NCBI GenBank assembly: GCA_030656535.1
Contig: JAUSPL010000122.1
Coordinates: forward strand, 1 to 6,599
Source of the DNA: Gemmobacter sp.
Lineage (GTDB): Bacteria > Pseudomonadota > Alphaproteobacteria > Rhodobacterales > Rhodobacteraceae
Length of the DNA: 6,599 bases
Direction: 5' to 3'
The position numbers and the translations under genes were made by a program. Positions 1 through 5,493 of this stretch are shown here, piece after piece. Every line of letters begins with the position of its first letter. The stretch's first letter is position 1. The notes under the pieces are model-generated. The model made no database searches. It was not told where the DNA came from and was given only the letters and a program-made list of their open reading frames with translations.

Positions 1-1
1 T

Positions 2-241
2 CTGGTCAAAACCCGTGGCCTGGGTCTTATTTTCATCAGCCACGACTTTCGACTGGTCGGGCGGTATTGCTAACGGGATCTGGTGATGTACAAGGGCCGC
101 GTCGTCGAGGAACTGGAGGCGGCCAACCTGATGCAGGCCAAACACCCCTATACCCAAGGGCTTTTGAATTGCCTGCCGCGTATCGGCGGGTCGCGCCAGC
201 CTTTGCCAAGCCTTGATCGCGCAGCGGGGTGGGCAGAATGA
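2..241 (+). pseudogene. C-terminal part of a peptide-type ABC transporter ATPase (DppD/OppD-like), interrupted by an in-frame TAA
   Basis: The 5' part lies outside the window. Read from base 2, the frame gives the end of an ABC ATPase: the switch-histidine strand (FISHD), then a YKGRVVEEL strand, then HPYTQGLLNCLP, the hallmark C-terminal motif of Dpp/Opp/Nik ATPases. The frame ends at TGA 239-241. An in-frame TAA at 71-73 falls exactly where relatives have the Asp of CDRVLVM; the frame is otherwise intact on both sides, so this is a substitution rather than a frameshift. If real, the stop removes about 55 residues after the H-loop, including HPYT, and could reduce coupled translation of the next gene. 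The intact tail would have been short and lacks the cysteine-rich extension of the other DppD-like protein at 3596-4600. A sequencing error is a reasonable alternative. Family assignment is firm; pseudogene status is less so. Confidence 0.65.
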
Positions 242-993
242 ACCTGATCGAAATCGACAACTTGTCGGTCACCTTTGACACCAGTGATCGTGTCGTGCGT
301 GCTGTGCAGGGCGTGTCGCTGTCGGTGGCCAGGCGCGAATCCTATGGGTTGGTGGGCGAATCTGGGTCGGGTAAATCGACCATCCTTCGTGCGATCTGCG
401 GGCTTGCTCCGATTTCCGGCGGAACGATCCGCATCAACGGCAAGCCGGTGCCGACCCCGCGCGGACGCGCGTTTTCGGCGCAGGTCCAGATGGTATTCCA
501 AGACCCTTACGCGTCCTTGCATCCGCGTCATACGATCGACCGCACTCTGTCAGAGCCTCTGGCCATTCATGGGCTTGGGAATACGGATGCAAGGGTGGTC
601 AAGGCCTTGACCGATGTTGGCCTGCCGCCCGCATTCCGGTTCCGCTTTCCCCATCAGTTGTCGGGGGGGCAGCGCCAACGCGTGGCCATTGCCCGCGCAT
701 TGATGCTTGAACCCGAGATCTTGTTGCTGGATGAACCCACGTCCGCGCTGGATGCTTCGGTTCAGGCCGAAACCTTGAATCTTTTGAACAGGTTGCGGGC
801 TGAACGCGGGTTGACCTTCCTGATGGTCAGCCATGACCTTGCCGTGATTGACCACATGTGTGACCGGGTTCTGGTCATGCAGCACGGTCGCGCCGTGGAA
901 GAACTGACCCGCGAGGCCCTGGCCGGTGCCAAGATGACCACCGATTATGCACGGACCCTGTTTGAGGCAAGCGCTGACCGCATGTTGGGCTGA
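238..993 (+). CDS. Peptide-type ABC transporter ATP-binding protein (DppF/OppF-like)
   Basis: Cytoplasmic ATPase subunit of 251 residues that would pair with the preceding ATPase to power an inner-membrane importer. All nucleotide-binding motifs are present: Walker A GESGSGKST (residues 40-48), Q-loop VFQDP (Gln88), signature LSGGQ (141-145), Walker B LLLDEP (162-167), D-loop SALD (169-172) and switch His199 in VSHD. It ends soon after the core fold, without the oligopeptide C-terminal extension, so it is at the short end of the family. I chose ATG 238 because it overlaps the upstream TGA as ATGA and has a GGGGTGGG purine run just before it; a GTG at 229 would add only three residues. Substrate unknown. 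It is the last gene of a plus-strand operon and is followed 10 nt later by a strong hairpin. The base-663 region has seven consecutive G that encode the signature glycines. Confidence 0.95.
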   Translation: MNLIEIDNLSVTFDTSDRVVRAVQGVSLSVARRESYGLVGESGSGKSTILRAICGLAPISGGTIRINGKPVPTPRGRAFSAQVQMVFQDPYASLHPRHTIDRTLSEPLAIHGLGNTDARVVKALTDVGLPPAFRFRFPHQLSGGQRQRVAIARALMLEPEILLLDEPTSALDASVQAETLNLLNRLRAERGLTFLMVSHDLAVIDHMCDRVLVMQHGRAVEELTREALAGAKMTTDYARTLFEASADRMLG

Positions 994-1003
994 TCCGGGT
1001 CAA

Positions 1004-1047
1004 GCCTCTTGCCGCGGGCCTGCGCACAGCCGCCCGCGGCAAGAGGC
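1004..1047. terminator. Perfect 16-bp inverted repeat between convergent genes, probable bidirectional terminator
   Basis: The left arm GCCTCTTGCCGCGGGC (1004-1019) and the right arm (1032-1047) are exact reverse complements, with a 12-nt loop. It begins 10 nt after the stop of the plus-strand ATPase and lies 36 nt beyond the stop of the minus-strand response regulator. It can therefore end both transcripts. No run of T follows it on either strand, so it is not a textbook intrinsic terminator; it may act with Rho or protect 3' ends. Confidence 0.7.
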
Positions 1048-1083
1048 CGTTCCGGCGGCAGGGTGCAGTCACACAGCCGACGA

Positions 1084-1698
1084 TCAGAAAACGCCGGCCT
1101 CCTTCGCTAGCATGGCGGCCTGCGTCCGGTTTGCGGCACCGATCTTGCGGTACAATGTCTTGATGTGAAGTTTGACGGTCGGCTCCGTCAGATCAAGATC
1201 TCGGGCGATTTCCTTGTTGGACTTGCCTTGGCACAGCCCCTCCAGCACCTGCAGCTCGCGCATCGTCAGCATCTTGGCCATCAGGGGCGGTGGCGCTGGC
1301 TCAAGGCTGGTGGCAAAATCGACCGGAGCGTATTTTTCACCCATGGCCATGAAGCGCACGGCGTTGGCCAGGGATTTCGCCGACAGCGTCTTGGGCAAGA
1401 ACCCGGCAGCGCCCATTTCCAGGGCGGCATCGGCGATCGTGCGAGACGCGACGCCGGACATCAGCGCGACAGGTTTTCCCGCTGTCAGCTCAAGCGCCGC
1501 GCGCAGACCGTTCAGCCCATTCATCCCCGGCATGCTGAAGTCCAGCAAGACCAGATCAAAGGGTCCGTCGTCGCGGATCATCTGGGCCGCGCTGGCAAAG
1601 TCGCGAACGCCCACCGAGGTAATGCCACCGACTTGCAGCAAGAACGCAGCCAGCGTTTCACGCACAAGGTCGTGGTCATCGGCAATCAGAACCCGCAT
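1084..1698 (-). CDS. LuxR/NarL-family DNA-binding response regulator
   Basis: Two-component response regulator of 204 residues, the usual NarL/FixJ length. The N-terminal receiver domain (about 1-120) has the acidic pocket Asp7/Asp8, the phospho-acceptor Asp53 in LVLLDFSMPG, Ser81 at the switch position and conserved Lys103 in FLPKTLS. The C-terminal GerE-type helix-turn-helix (about 144-200) contains LTMRELQVLEGL, GKSNKEIARDL and TVKLHIKTLYRKIG, the classic DNA-recognition pattern. Phosphorylation by a histidine kinase should promote DNA binding. The start at 1698 is favoured because GGAG (1707-1710 on the minus strand) lies 8 nt upstream and the protein then opens directly with MRVLIADDHD; an ATG at 1749 in the same frame would add 17 residues unlike a receiver domain. 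No kinase gene is in the window, so this is an orphan here. It lies downstream of gcrA on the same strand, 281 nt away, and may have its own promoter. Targets unknown. Confidence 0.95.
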   Translation of the reverse strand: MRVLIADDHDLVRETLAAFLLQVGGITSVGVRDFASAAQMIRDDGPFDLVLLDFSMPGMNGLNGLRAALELTAGKPVALMSGVASRTIADAALEMGAAGFLPKTLSAKSLANAVRFMAMGEKYAPVDFATSLEPAPPPLMAKMLTMRELQVLEGLCQGKSNKEIARDLDLTEPTVKLHIKTLYRKIGAANRTQAAMLAKEAGVF

Positions 1699-1709
1699 CA
1701 CACTTTCTC

Positions 1710-1725
1710 CAGACAGCTGTGTCTG
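1710..1725 (-). promoter_or_regulatory. Inverted repeat touching the ribosome binding site of the response regulator
   Basis: On the plus strand the sequence is CAGACA-GCTG-TGTCTG, two perfect 6-bp arms around 4 nt. Its edge at 1710 is the first G of the GGAG ribosome binding site. As DNA it could be an operator for a dimeric regulator, possibly the response regulator itself. As RNA it would be a 6-bp hairpin with a 4-nt loop abutting the ribosome binding site. The symmetry is seen directly; the function is inferred. Confidence 0.4.
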
Positions 1726-1765
1726 TCGCGCATGGGAAGTGTGGTGCACAGGGCCGACGGGCTTT

Positions 1766-1835
1766 GGTCTGGACTGGTGGCTTTGAACTCAGTCCGGTCC
1801 GACGGTGGCGGATGGCGCAGTCGGAGCGGCCTGAG
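1766..1835. repeat. Two overlapping, mutually exclusive hairpins between gcrA and the response regulator gene
   Basis: Hairpin A pairs 1788-1803 with 1820-1835, matching at 14 of 16 positions around a 16-nt loop. Hairpin B pairs 1766-1776 with 1790-1800, with a perfect 6-bp inner core (GGACTG with CAGTCC). Both need 1790-1800, so only one can form in a given molecule. In the minus direction this lies 145 nt after the gcrA stop and about 70-140 nt before the regulator start. It could end gcrA transcription or form a switching leader. No T-run follows either hairpin, and chance pairing in GC-rich DNA is possible. Confidence 0.35.
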
Positions 1836-1910
1836 ATCCTCGCCCCAATGCACCGTAGTGGCGCAAGGGGCTCTGTCATTGAACGCGCGCAATGGGTTTT
1901 GGGCCAAGCC

Positions 1911-1949
1911 TAAATCCATATCCTGCCACGCATCGGTCAATTTCGAATC
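1911..1949 (-). promoter_or_regulatory. Promoter-like element with an adjacent GANTC site
   Basis: Minus strand: TTGACC (1935-1940) is followed after 18 nt by GATTTA (1911-1916), a fair -35 and a weak -10. A GAATC site at 1945-1949 lies 4 nt upstream of the -35. GANTC is the CcrM methylation site, and GcrA is known to activate promoters that carry it. A transcript from here would have a leader of about 200 nt before the response regulator. It could equally make a small RNA, or the match could be accidental. Confidence 0.3.
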
Positions 1950-1979
1950 ACTCTGATGTGTCGCCGACAATCCCTGCCA

Positions 1980-2597
1980 TCAACGTCTGCGGTCGCGTCT
2001 GGCACTCATGGGTTGGAAGGCCACCCCAACGTGGGCATCGCAATAGGGTTTGCCTTGCTGGGTTGGCAGGCCGCAGAACCAGAAATCATCCGTCGCGGGA
2101 TCGCCGATCGGCCATTTGCAGGTGCGTTCGGTCAGTTCCATCAGGGTCAGACGACGGGCGCGCTTTTCAACTTCGCGCACCGACGCCAGAACCTCGGCGC
2201 TGATTTCGTTCTGGCCCGGCTGGGGCGGCAGGGGCTGCCCGGCGGGAACCACGGTCTTGCGCAACACAGGCGCCAAGGGGGCGGGCTGCGGTGCTGCTGG
2301 TGCAGCGGACGGGGCAGGCGCCGGGCTGGCGGCAACCGGGGCAGGGCGTGCGGTTTCGGCGCGCGGAGGCTCTGCTCGCGGTGCCGGATCAGCGGCACCG
2401 GCCACGACTTCGGGCGCGACCTCTGCTACGTCTTCACTGGCGCCGCCGGGCAGGCGGTTGGACAGACCCAAGCGGTGAACCTTGCCGATCACCGCATTGC
2501 GTGTGACGCCGCCAAGTTCCTTGGCGATCTGGCTGGCGCTTTGGCCCTCGGCCCACATTTTCTTGAGCGTCTCAACGCGCTCATCGGTCCAGGACAT
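1980..2597 (-). CDS. gcrA: GcrA cell cycle regulator
   Basis: Alphaproteobacterial transcription factor that binds sigma-70 RNA polymerase and activates promoters with methylated GANTC sites. The 205 residues open with the diagnostic MSWTDERVETLKKMWAEG. The DNA-binding helix-turn-helix follows (about 1-48), with SASQIAKELGGVTRNAVIGK and VHRLGLSNR. Residues about 51-125 form a low-complexity Ala/Pro linker. The C-terminal sigma-binding module (about 145-197) has TERTCKWPIGDP, FWFCG and KPYCDAHVGVAFQP, with Cys160, Cys175, Cys186 and His189. The start at 2597 has an excellent GGAGGT 5 nt upstream; the frame stays open to 2759, but that extension matches nothing in GcrA. Promoter candidates lie at 2663-2710. 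It sits between an ABC operon and an orphan response regulator, a setting that gives no functional hint. Confidence 0.96.
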   Translation of the reverse strand: MSWTDERVETLKKMWAEGQSASQIAKELGGVTRNAVIGKVHRLGLSNRLPGGASEDVAEVAPEVVAGAADPAPRAEPPRAETARPAPVAASPAPAPSAAPAAPQPAPLAPVLRKTVVPAGQPLPPQPGQNEISAEVLASVREVEKRARRLTLMELTERTCKWPIGDPATDDFWFCGLPTQQGKPYCDAHVGVAFQPMSARRDRRR

Positions 2598-2627
2598 GCG
2601 TGACCTCCGGTCTGGCTGGCCCCCGGG

Positions 2628-2643
2628 CGCGCGTTGGCGCGCG
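2628..2643 (-). other. GC-only hairpin in the gcrA leader
   Basis: Two CGCGCG arms (2628-2633 and 2638-2643) flank a 4-nt loop, 30 nt upstream of the gcrA start and between the candidate promoter and the GGAGGT ribosome binding site. Neighbouring C and G runs could lengthen the stem. It may affect mRNA stability or translation, but alternating CG is common in such DNA. Confidence 0.3.
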
Positions 2644-2662
2644 GGGTGGGCGGTTGATCCCC

Positions 2663-2710
2663 ATTCTAGCGGGGACGGCATCAGATACAAGCGATGCAGG
2701 TATGGTGCAA
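2663..2710 (-). promoter_or_regulatory. Candidate promoters for gcrA
   Basis: Two overlapping sigma-70-like candidates read toward gcrA. The first is TTGTAT (2685-2690), a 16-nt spacer and TAGAAT (2663-2668), which has a good -10 and would give a leader of about 60 nt. The second is TTGCAC (2705-2710), a 17-nt spacer and TATCTG (2682-2687). No GANTC site lies in the 214-nt gap upstream of gcrA, so direct control by GANTC methylation is not suggested here. Confidence 0.45.
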
Positions 2711-2744
2711 GCGCACAACAGACAAGGGCGTTGCAGGATATGCG

Positions 2745-2782
2745 CTTTGGGCGCAGCATTTATCATGACGGCGCGCCCAAGG
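2745..2782 (-). terminator. Possible terminator of the right-hand ABC operon
   Basis: TTGGGCGC (2747-2754) and GCGCCCAA (2773-2780) are exact reverse complements around an 18-nt loop, and a wobble and a C-G pair extend the stem to 2745/2782. The structure lies 29 nt after the stop of the last ATPase on the minus strand and upstream of the gcrA promoter candidates, a sensible place for a terminator. No T-run follows and the loop is large, so support is modest. Confidence 0.35.
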
Positions 2783-2811
2783 ACTACATCGCGGGGCATC
2801 TGCGTGCAACC

Positions 2812-3603
2812 TCAGTCAAAGGCGACTTCGGGCATGGCGGAAATCAGCATCCGGGCATAGTCGCTGGAGGGGGTCTCGAACACCGCCTGCGTTTCGCCCT
2901 GCTCCACGATCCGGCCACGCAAGATCAGCGCCATCCGGTCACAGACATAGCGGATCACCCCCAGATCGTGGCTGATGAACAGGTAGGTCAACCCCAGCCG
3001 CGTTTGCAGATCGCCCAGAAGGTTCAGCACCTGCGCCTGCACCGAAACGTCCAGCGCAGACGTCGGTTCGTCCAGCAGCACCATGGCCGGGTTCGGTGCC
3101 AGCGCGCGGGCGATGCAGATGCGTTGACGTTGACCGCCCGAAAACTCATGCGGATACCGGTGCAGATATTGCGGCCCAAGGCCCACCAGGTCCAGCAGTT
3201 CCGCCGCCCGCTCGGTCTGCGCCCGTGGGTTCAACCCCAGCGTGGCGCGGTGGATCAGCATCGGTTCGGTCACGATGTCGTGGACCGACATCCGGGGGTT
3301 GAGGCTGGCAAAGGGGTCTTGAAACACGATCTGGATCCGGGCCCGCATTGCACGCAGCGCAGCCGGAGACAGCGTTGCAAAATCATGCCCGTCGAACCGG
3401 ATACGCCCCGAAGTGGGCGCCTCAAGCCGCAGGATGCATCGGGTCAGCGTGGTCTTGCCCGATCCGGATTCGCCCACCAACCCAAAGCTTTCGCCCGGAC
3501 GGACCGACAAAGACACGTCCGACAGGGCCGTGACCGGGGGCTGTTCGCCGAACATGCCGCGTCGGCCCGGATAGATCTTGGTGACGTTTTCGATCTCAAT
3601 CAT
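2812..3603 (-). CDS. Peptide-type ABC transporter ATP-binding protein (DppF/OppF-like)
   Basis: Second ATPase of the right-hand importer, 263 residues, cytoplasmic, expected to dimerise with the ATPase encoded just upstream. Motifs: Walker A GESGSGKTT (44-52), Q-loop VFQDPFASLNPR (Gln95), signature FSGGQ (154-158; the Phe variant is common in this family), Walker B VLLDEP (175-180), D-loop SALD (182-185) and switch His212 in ISHD. Like the plus-strand paralogue it ends just after the core without a cysteine-rich tail. I chose ATG 3603; its reading frame overlaps the upstream gene's TGA (3596-3598) by 8 nt, and a GGGGGA run lies close upstream. A GTG directly before it (3604-3606) is the only near alternative. 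It is the last gene of the operon. Substrate not identifiable. Confidence 0.96.
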   Translation of the reverse strand: MIEIENVTKIYPGRRGMFGEQPPVTALSDVSLSVRPGESFGLVGESGSGKTTLTRCILRLEAPTSGRIRFDGHDFATLSPAALRAMRARIQIVFQDPFASLNPRMSVHDIVTEPMLIHRATLGLNPRAQTERAAELLDLVGLGPQYLHRYPHEFSGGQRQRICIARALAPNPAMVLLDEPTSALDVSVQAQVLNLLGDLQTRLGLTYLFISHDLGVIRYVCDRMALILRGRIVEQGETQAVFETPSSDYARMLISAMPEVAFD

Positions 3604-4600
3604 CACGGTCCCCCGGAAAAAGGCAGGCGGTGCGGTGCTGGGTGCCGGTCATTTCCGGCAAGCCCGCCCGGCACGCCGCCTGCGCCCGGGTGCAGCGTGG
3701 GGCAAAGCGGCACCCCGGAGGCGGGGTGATCAGGTTCGGAACCGACCCCGCCAACCCCTTCAGCGCACCACGCACGACCCCGCGTGTCGGGATCGCCTGC
3801 AACAAGGCCCGCGTGTAGGGATGCTGCGGGCCCGTCAGCACAGCGCGCACCGGGCCGCTTTCGACGATATTGCCGGCATACATCACCGCGACATGGGTGC
3901 AGCTTTGCGCGACCACGCCAAGGTTGTGGGTGATCATCACCACCCCCATGTCGAATTCATCGACCATGCCCCGGATCAGCCGCAAGATCTGGGCCTGTAC
4001 GGACACATCCAGCGCGGTGGTCGGTTCATCGGCGATCAAGAGGTCGGGCCGCCCGATCAGCGCCATCGCAATCAGAACCCTTTGCCGCATGCCGCCGGAA
4101 AACTGGTGCGGATAGTCTTGCAACCGGGCGGCTGGATCGGGGATCCCGACCTTGTCCAGCATTGCGACTGCCAGCGCCTCGGCCGCACGGCGCGCACCAC
4201 GGCCCCGCGCCCCACCCAGCACCGCAGGGTCTCGGCGACCCGCAGACAAGGCCACATCAACAAGTTGCGTACCGATGCGAAACGCCGGGTTCAGGTTGGT
4301 GGTGGGGTCTTGAAAGATCATCCCGATCCGCGTGCCCCGCAGCGCTTGCATCTGGACCTCGGACCGCTGCAACAGGTCTTCGCCTTCGAACAGGATTTGC
4401 CCGGCAAGGTATTTCCCCGGCGGTTCCGGCACCAGCCGTGACACCGACAGCCCGGTCAACGACTTGCCGCAGCCGGTCTCGCCGACCAGACCCCAGACTT
4501 CGCGCCGATTGACGGTCAGATTGATCCCGTTCAGCACATGGGCTGCGCCGTCAAAGCTGCGCATTGACAGATGCAGATCGCGTATATCCAGAAGTGCCAT
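3596..4600 (-). CDS. Peptide-type ABC transporter ATP-binding protein (DppD/OppD-like) with cysteine-rich C-terminal domain
   Basis: ATPase of 334 residues. Motifs: Walker A GETGCGKS (40-47), Q-loop IFQDPTTNLNP (Gln97), signature FSGGM (167-171), Walker B LLIADEP (187-193), D-loop TALD (195-198) and switch His225 in ITHN. HPYTRALLQAIP (260-271) introduces the oligopeptide C-terminal domain, which carries Cys297, Cys303, Cys310 and Cys326. In a structurally studied DppD homologue four cysteines in this tail hold an iron-sulfur cluster; that the same occurs here is inferred. An Arg/Gly/Ala-rich segment at about 121-143 replaces the more usual helical linker. ATG 4600 overlaps the stop of the preceding permease by one base (TGATG); the local ribosome binding site is weak, which suggests translational coupling. 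Length is normal for DppD/OppD. Confidence 0.96.
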   Translation of the reverse strand: MALLDIRDLHLSMRSFDGAAHVLNGINLTVNRREVWGLVGETGCGKSLTGLSVSRLVPEPPGKYLAGQILFEGEDLLQRSEVQMQALRGTRIGMIFQDPTTNLNPAFRIGTQLVDVALSAGRRDPAVLGGARGRGARRAAEALAVAMLDKVGIPDPAARLQDYPHQFSGGMRQRVLIAMALIGRPDLLIADEPTTALDVSVQAQILRLIRGMVDEFDMGVVMITHNLGVVAQSCTHVAVMYAGNIVESGPVRAVLTGPQHPYTRALLQAIPTRGVVRGALKGLAGSVPNLITPPPGCRFAPRCTRAQAACRAGLPEMTGTQHRTACLFPGDRDD

Positions 4601-5493
4601 CAGCGCCGCGCCCGCGGGTCAAGCACATCACGCAGCCCGTCCCCCAAAAGGTTGAATCCAAAGATCGCCACGAACATCGCAAGGCCGGGGAACATGGCGG
4701 TCCACCAGAAATCGGGCATGTAGCTGCGGGACACCGACAACAGCGTTCCCCATTCCGGCGTCGGCGGTCGGACCCCGATGCCGATGAAGCCCAGCGATGC
4801 AACAGTCAGGATCGCAAACCCCATATCCAGTGACATCTTGACCACGATGGGTGACACGATATTGGGCAGGATGTGCCGAAACAGGATGCGCGCGGGGCTT
4901 GCACCGATTGCGCGGGCGGCGGTGACGAACACCTCCTCTTTCTTGGCCAGAACCTCGCCGCGTACCAACCGGGCGTATCCGGGCCACCAGGAAAGGGAAA
5001 TCGCGATCACCATGTTGACGATGCCCGGCCCCAGGGCCGCAGCCACCGCCATCGCAAGGATCAGCCCCGGCACGGTCAGTTTAAGGTCTGATATCCGCAT
5101 CAGGATCTCATCCCACCAGCCGCCCGCGAACCCCGCGACCGCGCCGGCCAGCGTGCCGACCAGCGTGCCGATCACCACGACACCCAAGCCCGCCAACACC
5201 GAAACGCGGGTGCCTGCCAGAACAAGGCTCAGGACATCTTGTCCCAGCTCATTGGTGCCGAACGGATTTCCCCAGGACGGAGGCTTGAACCGGTTCGCGG
5301 TATCGACGCCACCCGCGACGTGGTCGGGGTAGGGCGCGATCCACGGCCCCAGCACGGCAATCACCAGCACAAGGATAACGAGGGCCGCGCCCAGCATGGA
5401 CAGATGGCTTTGGCGAAACCGGAACAAGGCGCGGCGCATGGACAGGCTGCGCGCGCTTTCTTGCACGATCGGGGGGGCGGGAATGTCGGTCAT
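4600..5493 (-). CDS. Peptide-type ABC transporter permease (DppC/OppC-like)
   Basis: Inner-membrane channel subunit of 297 residues. A short cytoplasmic N-terminus with RALFRFRQSHLSMLGA precedes the first membrane segment (about 33-52). The NPFGTNELGQDVLS signature (76-89) is typical of DppC/OppC. Further hydrophobic segments lie at about 97-122, 140-155, 158-172, 215-239 and 265-284. The cytoplasmic EAA loop that docks on the ATPases is at about 186-211 (VTAARAIGAS, then HILPN). The protein ends with LGDGLRDVLDPR, a conserved DppC ending. ATG 5493 overlaps the upstream permease stop as ATGA, with AAAGGT 9 nt upstream. A run of seven C in codons 6-8 of the gene is the only oddity. Confidence 0.96.
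   Translation of the reverse strand: MTDIPAPPIVQESARSLSMRRALFRFRQSHLSMLGAALVILVLVIAVLGPWIAPYPDHVAGGVDTANRFKPPSWGNPFGTNELGQDVLSLVLAGTRVSVLAGLGVVVIGTLVGTLAGAVAGFAGGWWDEILMRISDLKLTVPGLILAMAVAAALGPGIVNMVIAISLSWWPGYARLVRGEVLAKKEEVFVTAARAIGASPARILFRHILPNIVSPIVVKMSLDMGFAILTVASLGFIGIGVRPPTPEWGTLLSVSRSYMPDFWWTAMFPGLAMFVAIFGFNLLGDGLRDVLDPRARR

Noticed and set aside
663..669. Seven-G tract inside the left ATPase gene
   Set aside because: It simply encodes the two glycines of the LSGGQ signature and needs no other explanation.
1165..1956. Plus-strand open frames opposite the response regulator
   Set aside because: The minus strand carries a complete receiver plus helix-turn-helix protein with a good ribosome binding site; the plus-strand frames are its antisense shadow and match nothing.
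2741..2755. TGCGC/GCGCA 5-bp hairpin
   Set aside because: Too short to stand out in GC-rich DNA; the overlapping longer stem at 2745-2782 is the better candidate.
2598..2759. N-terminal extension of GcrA to an ATG at 2759
   Set aside because: GcrA proteins begin at MSWTDERV, which has GGAGGT just upstream at 2597; the extension covers the promoter region and looks non-coding.
2482..3729. Long open frame on the plus strand (about 415 codons)
   Set aside because: It runs antisense through the start of gcrA and through a clearly recognisable ABC ATPase. Its translation has no recognisable motif and it has the composition expected of the reverse of high-GC codons.
3578..4441. Plus-strand open frame opposite the DppD-like ATPase
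   Set aside because: Fully antisense to a gene with every ABC motif, and rich in Arg/His/Pro as expected from reversed high-GC coding sequence.
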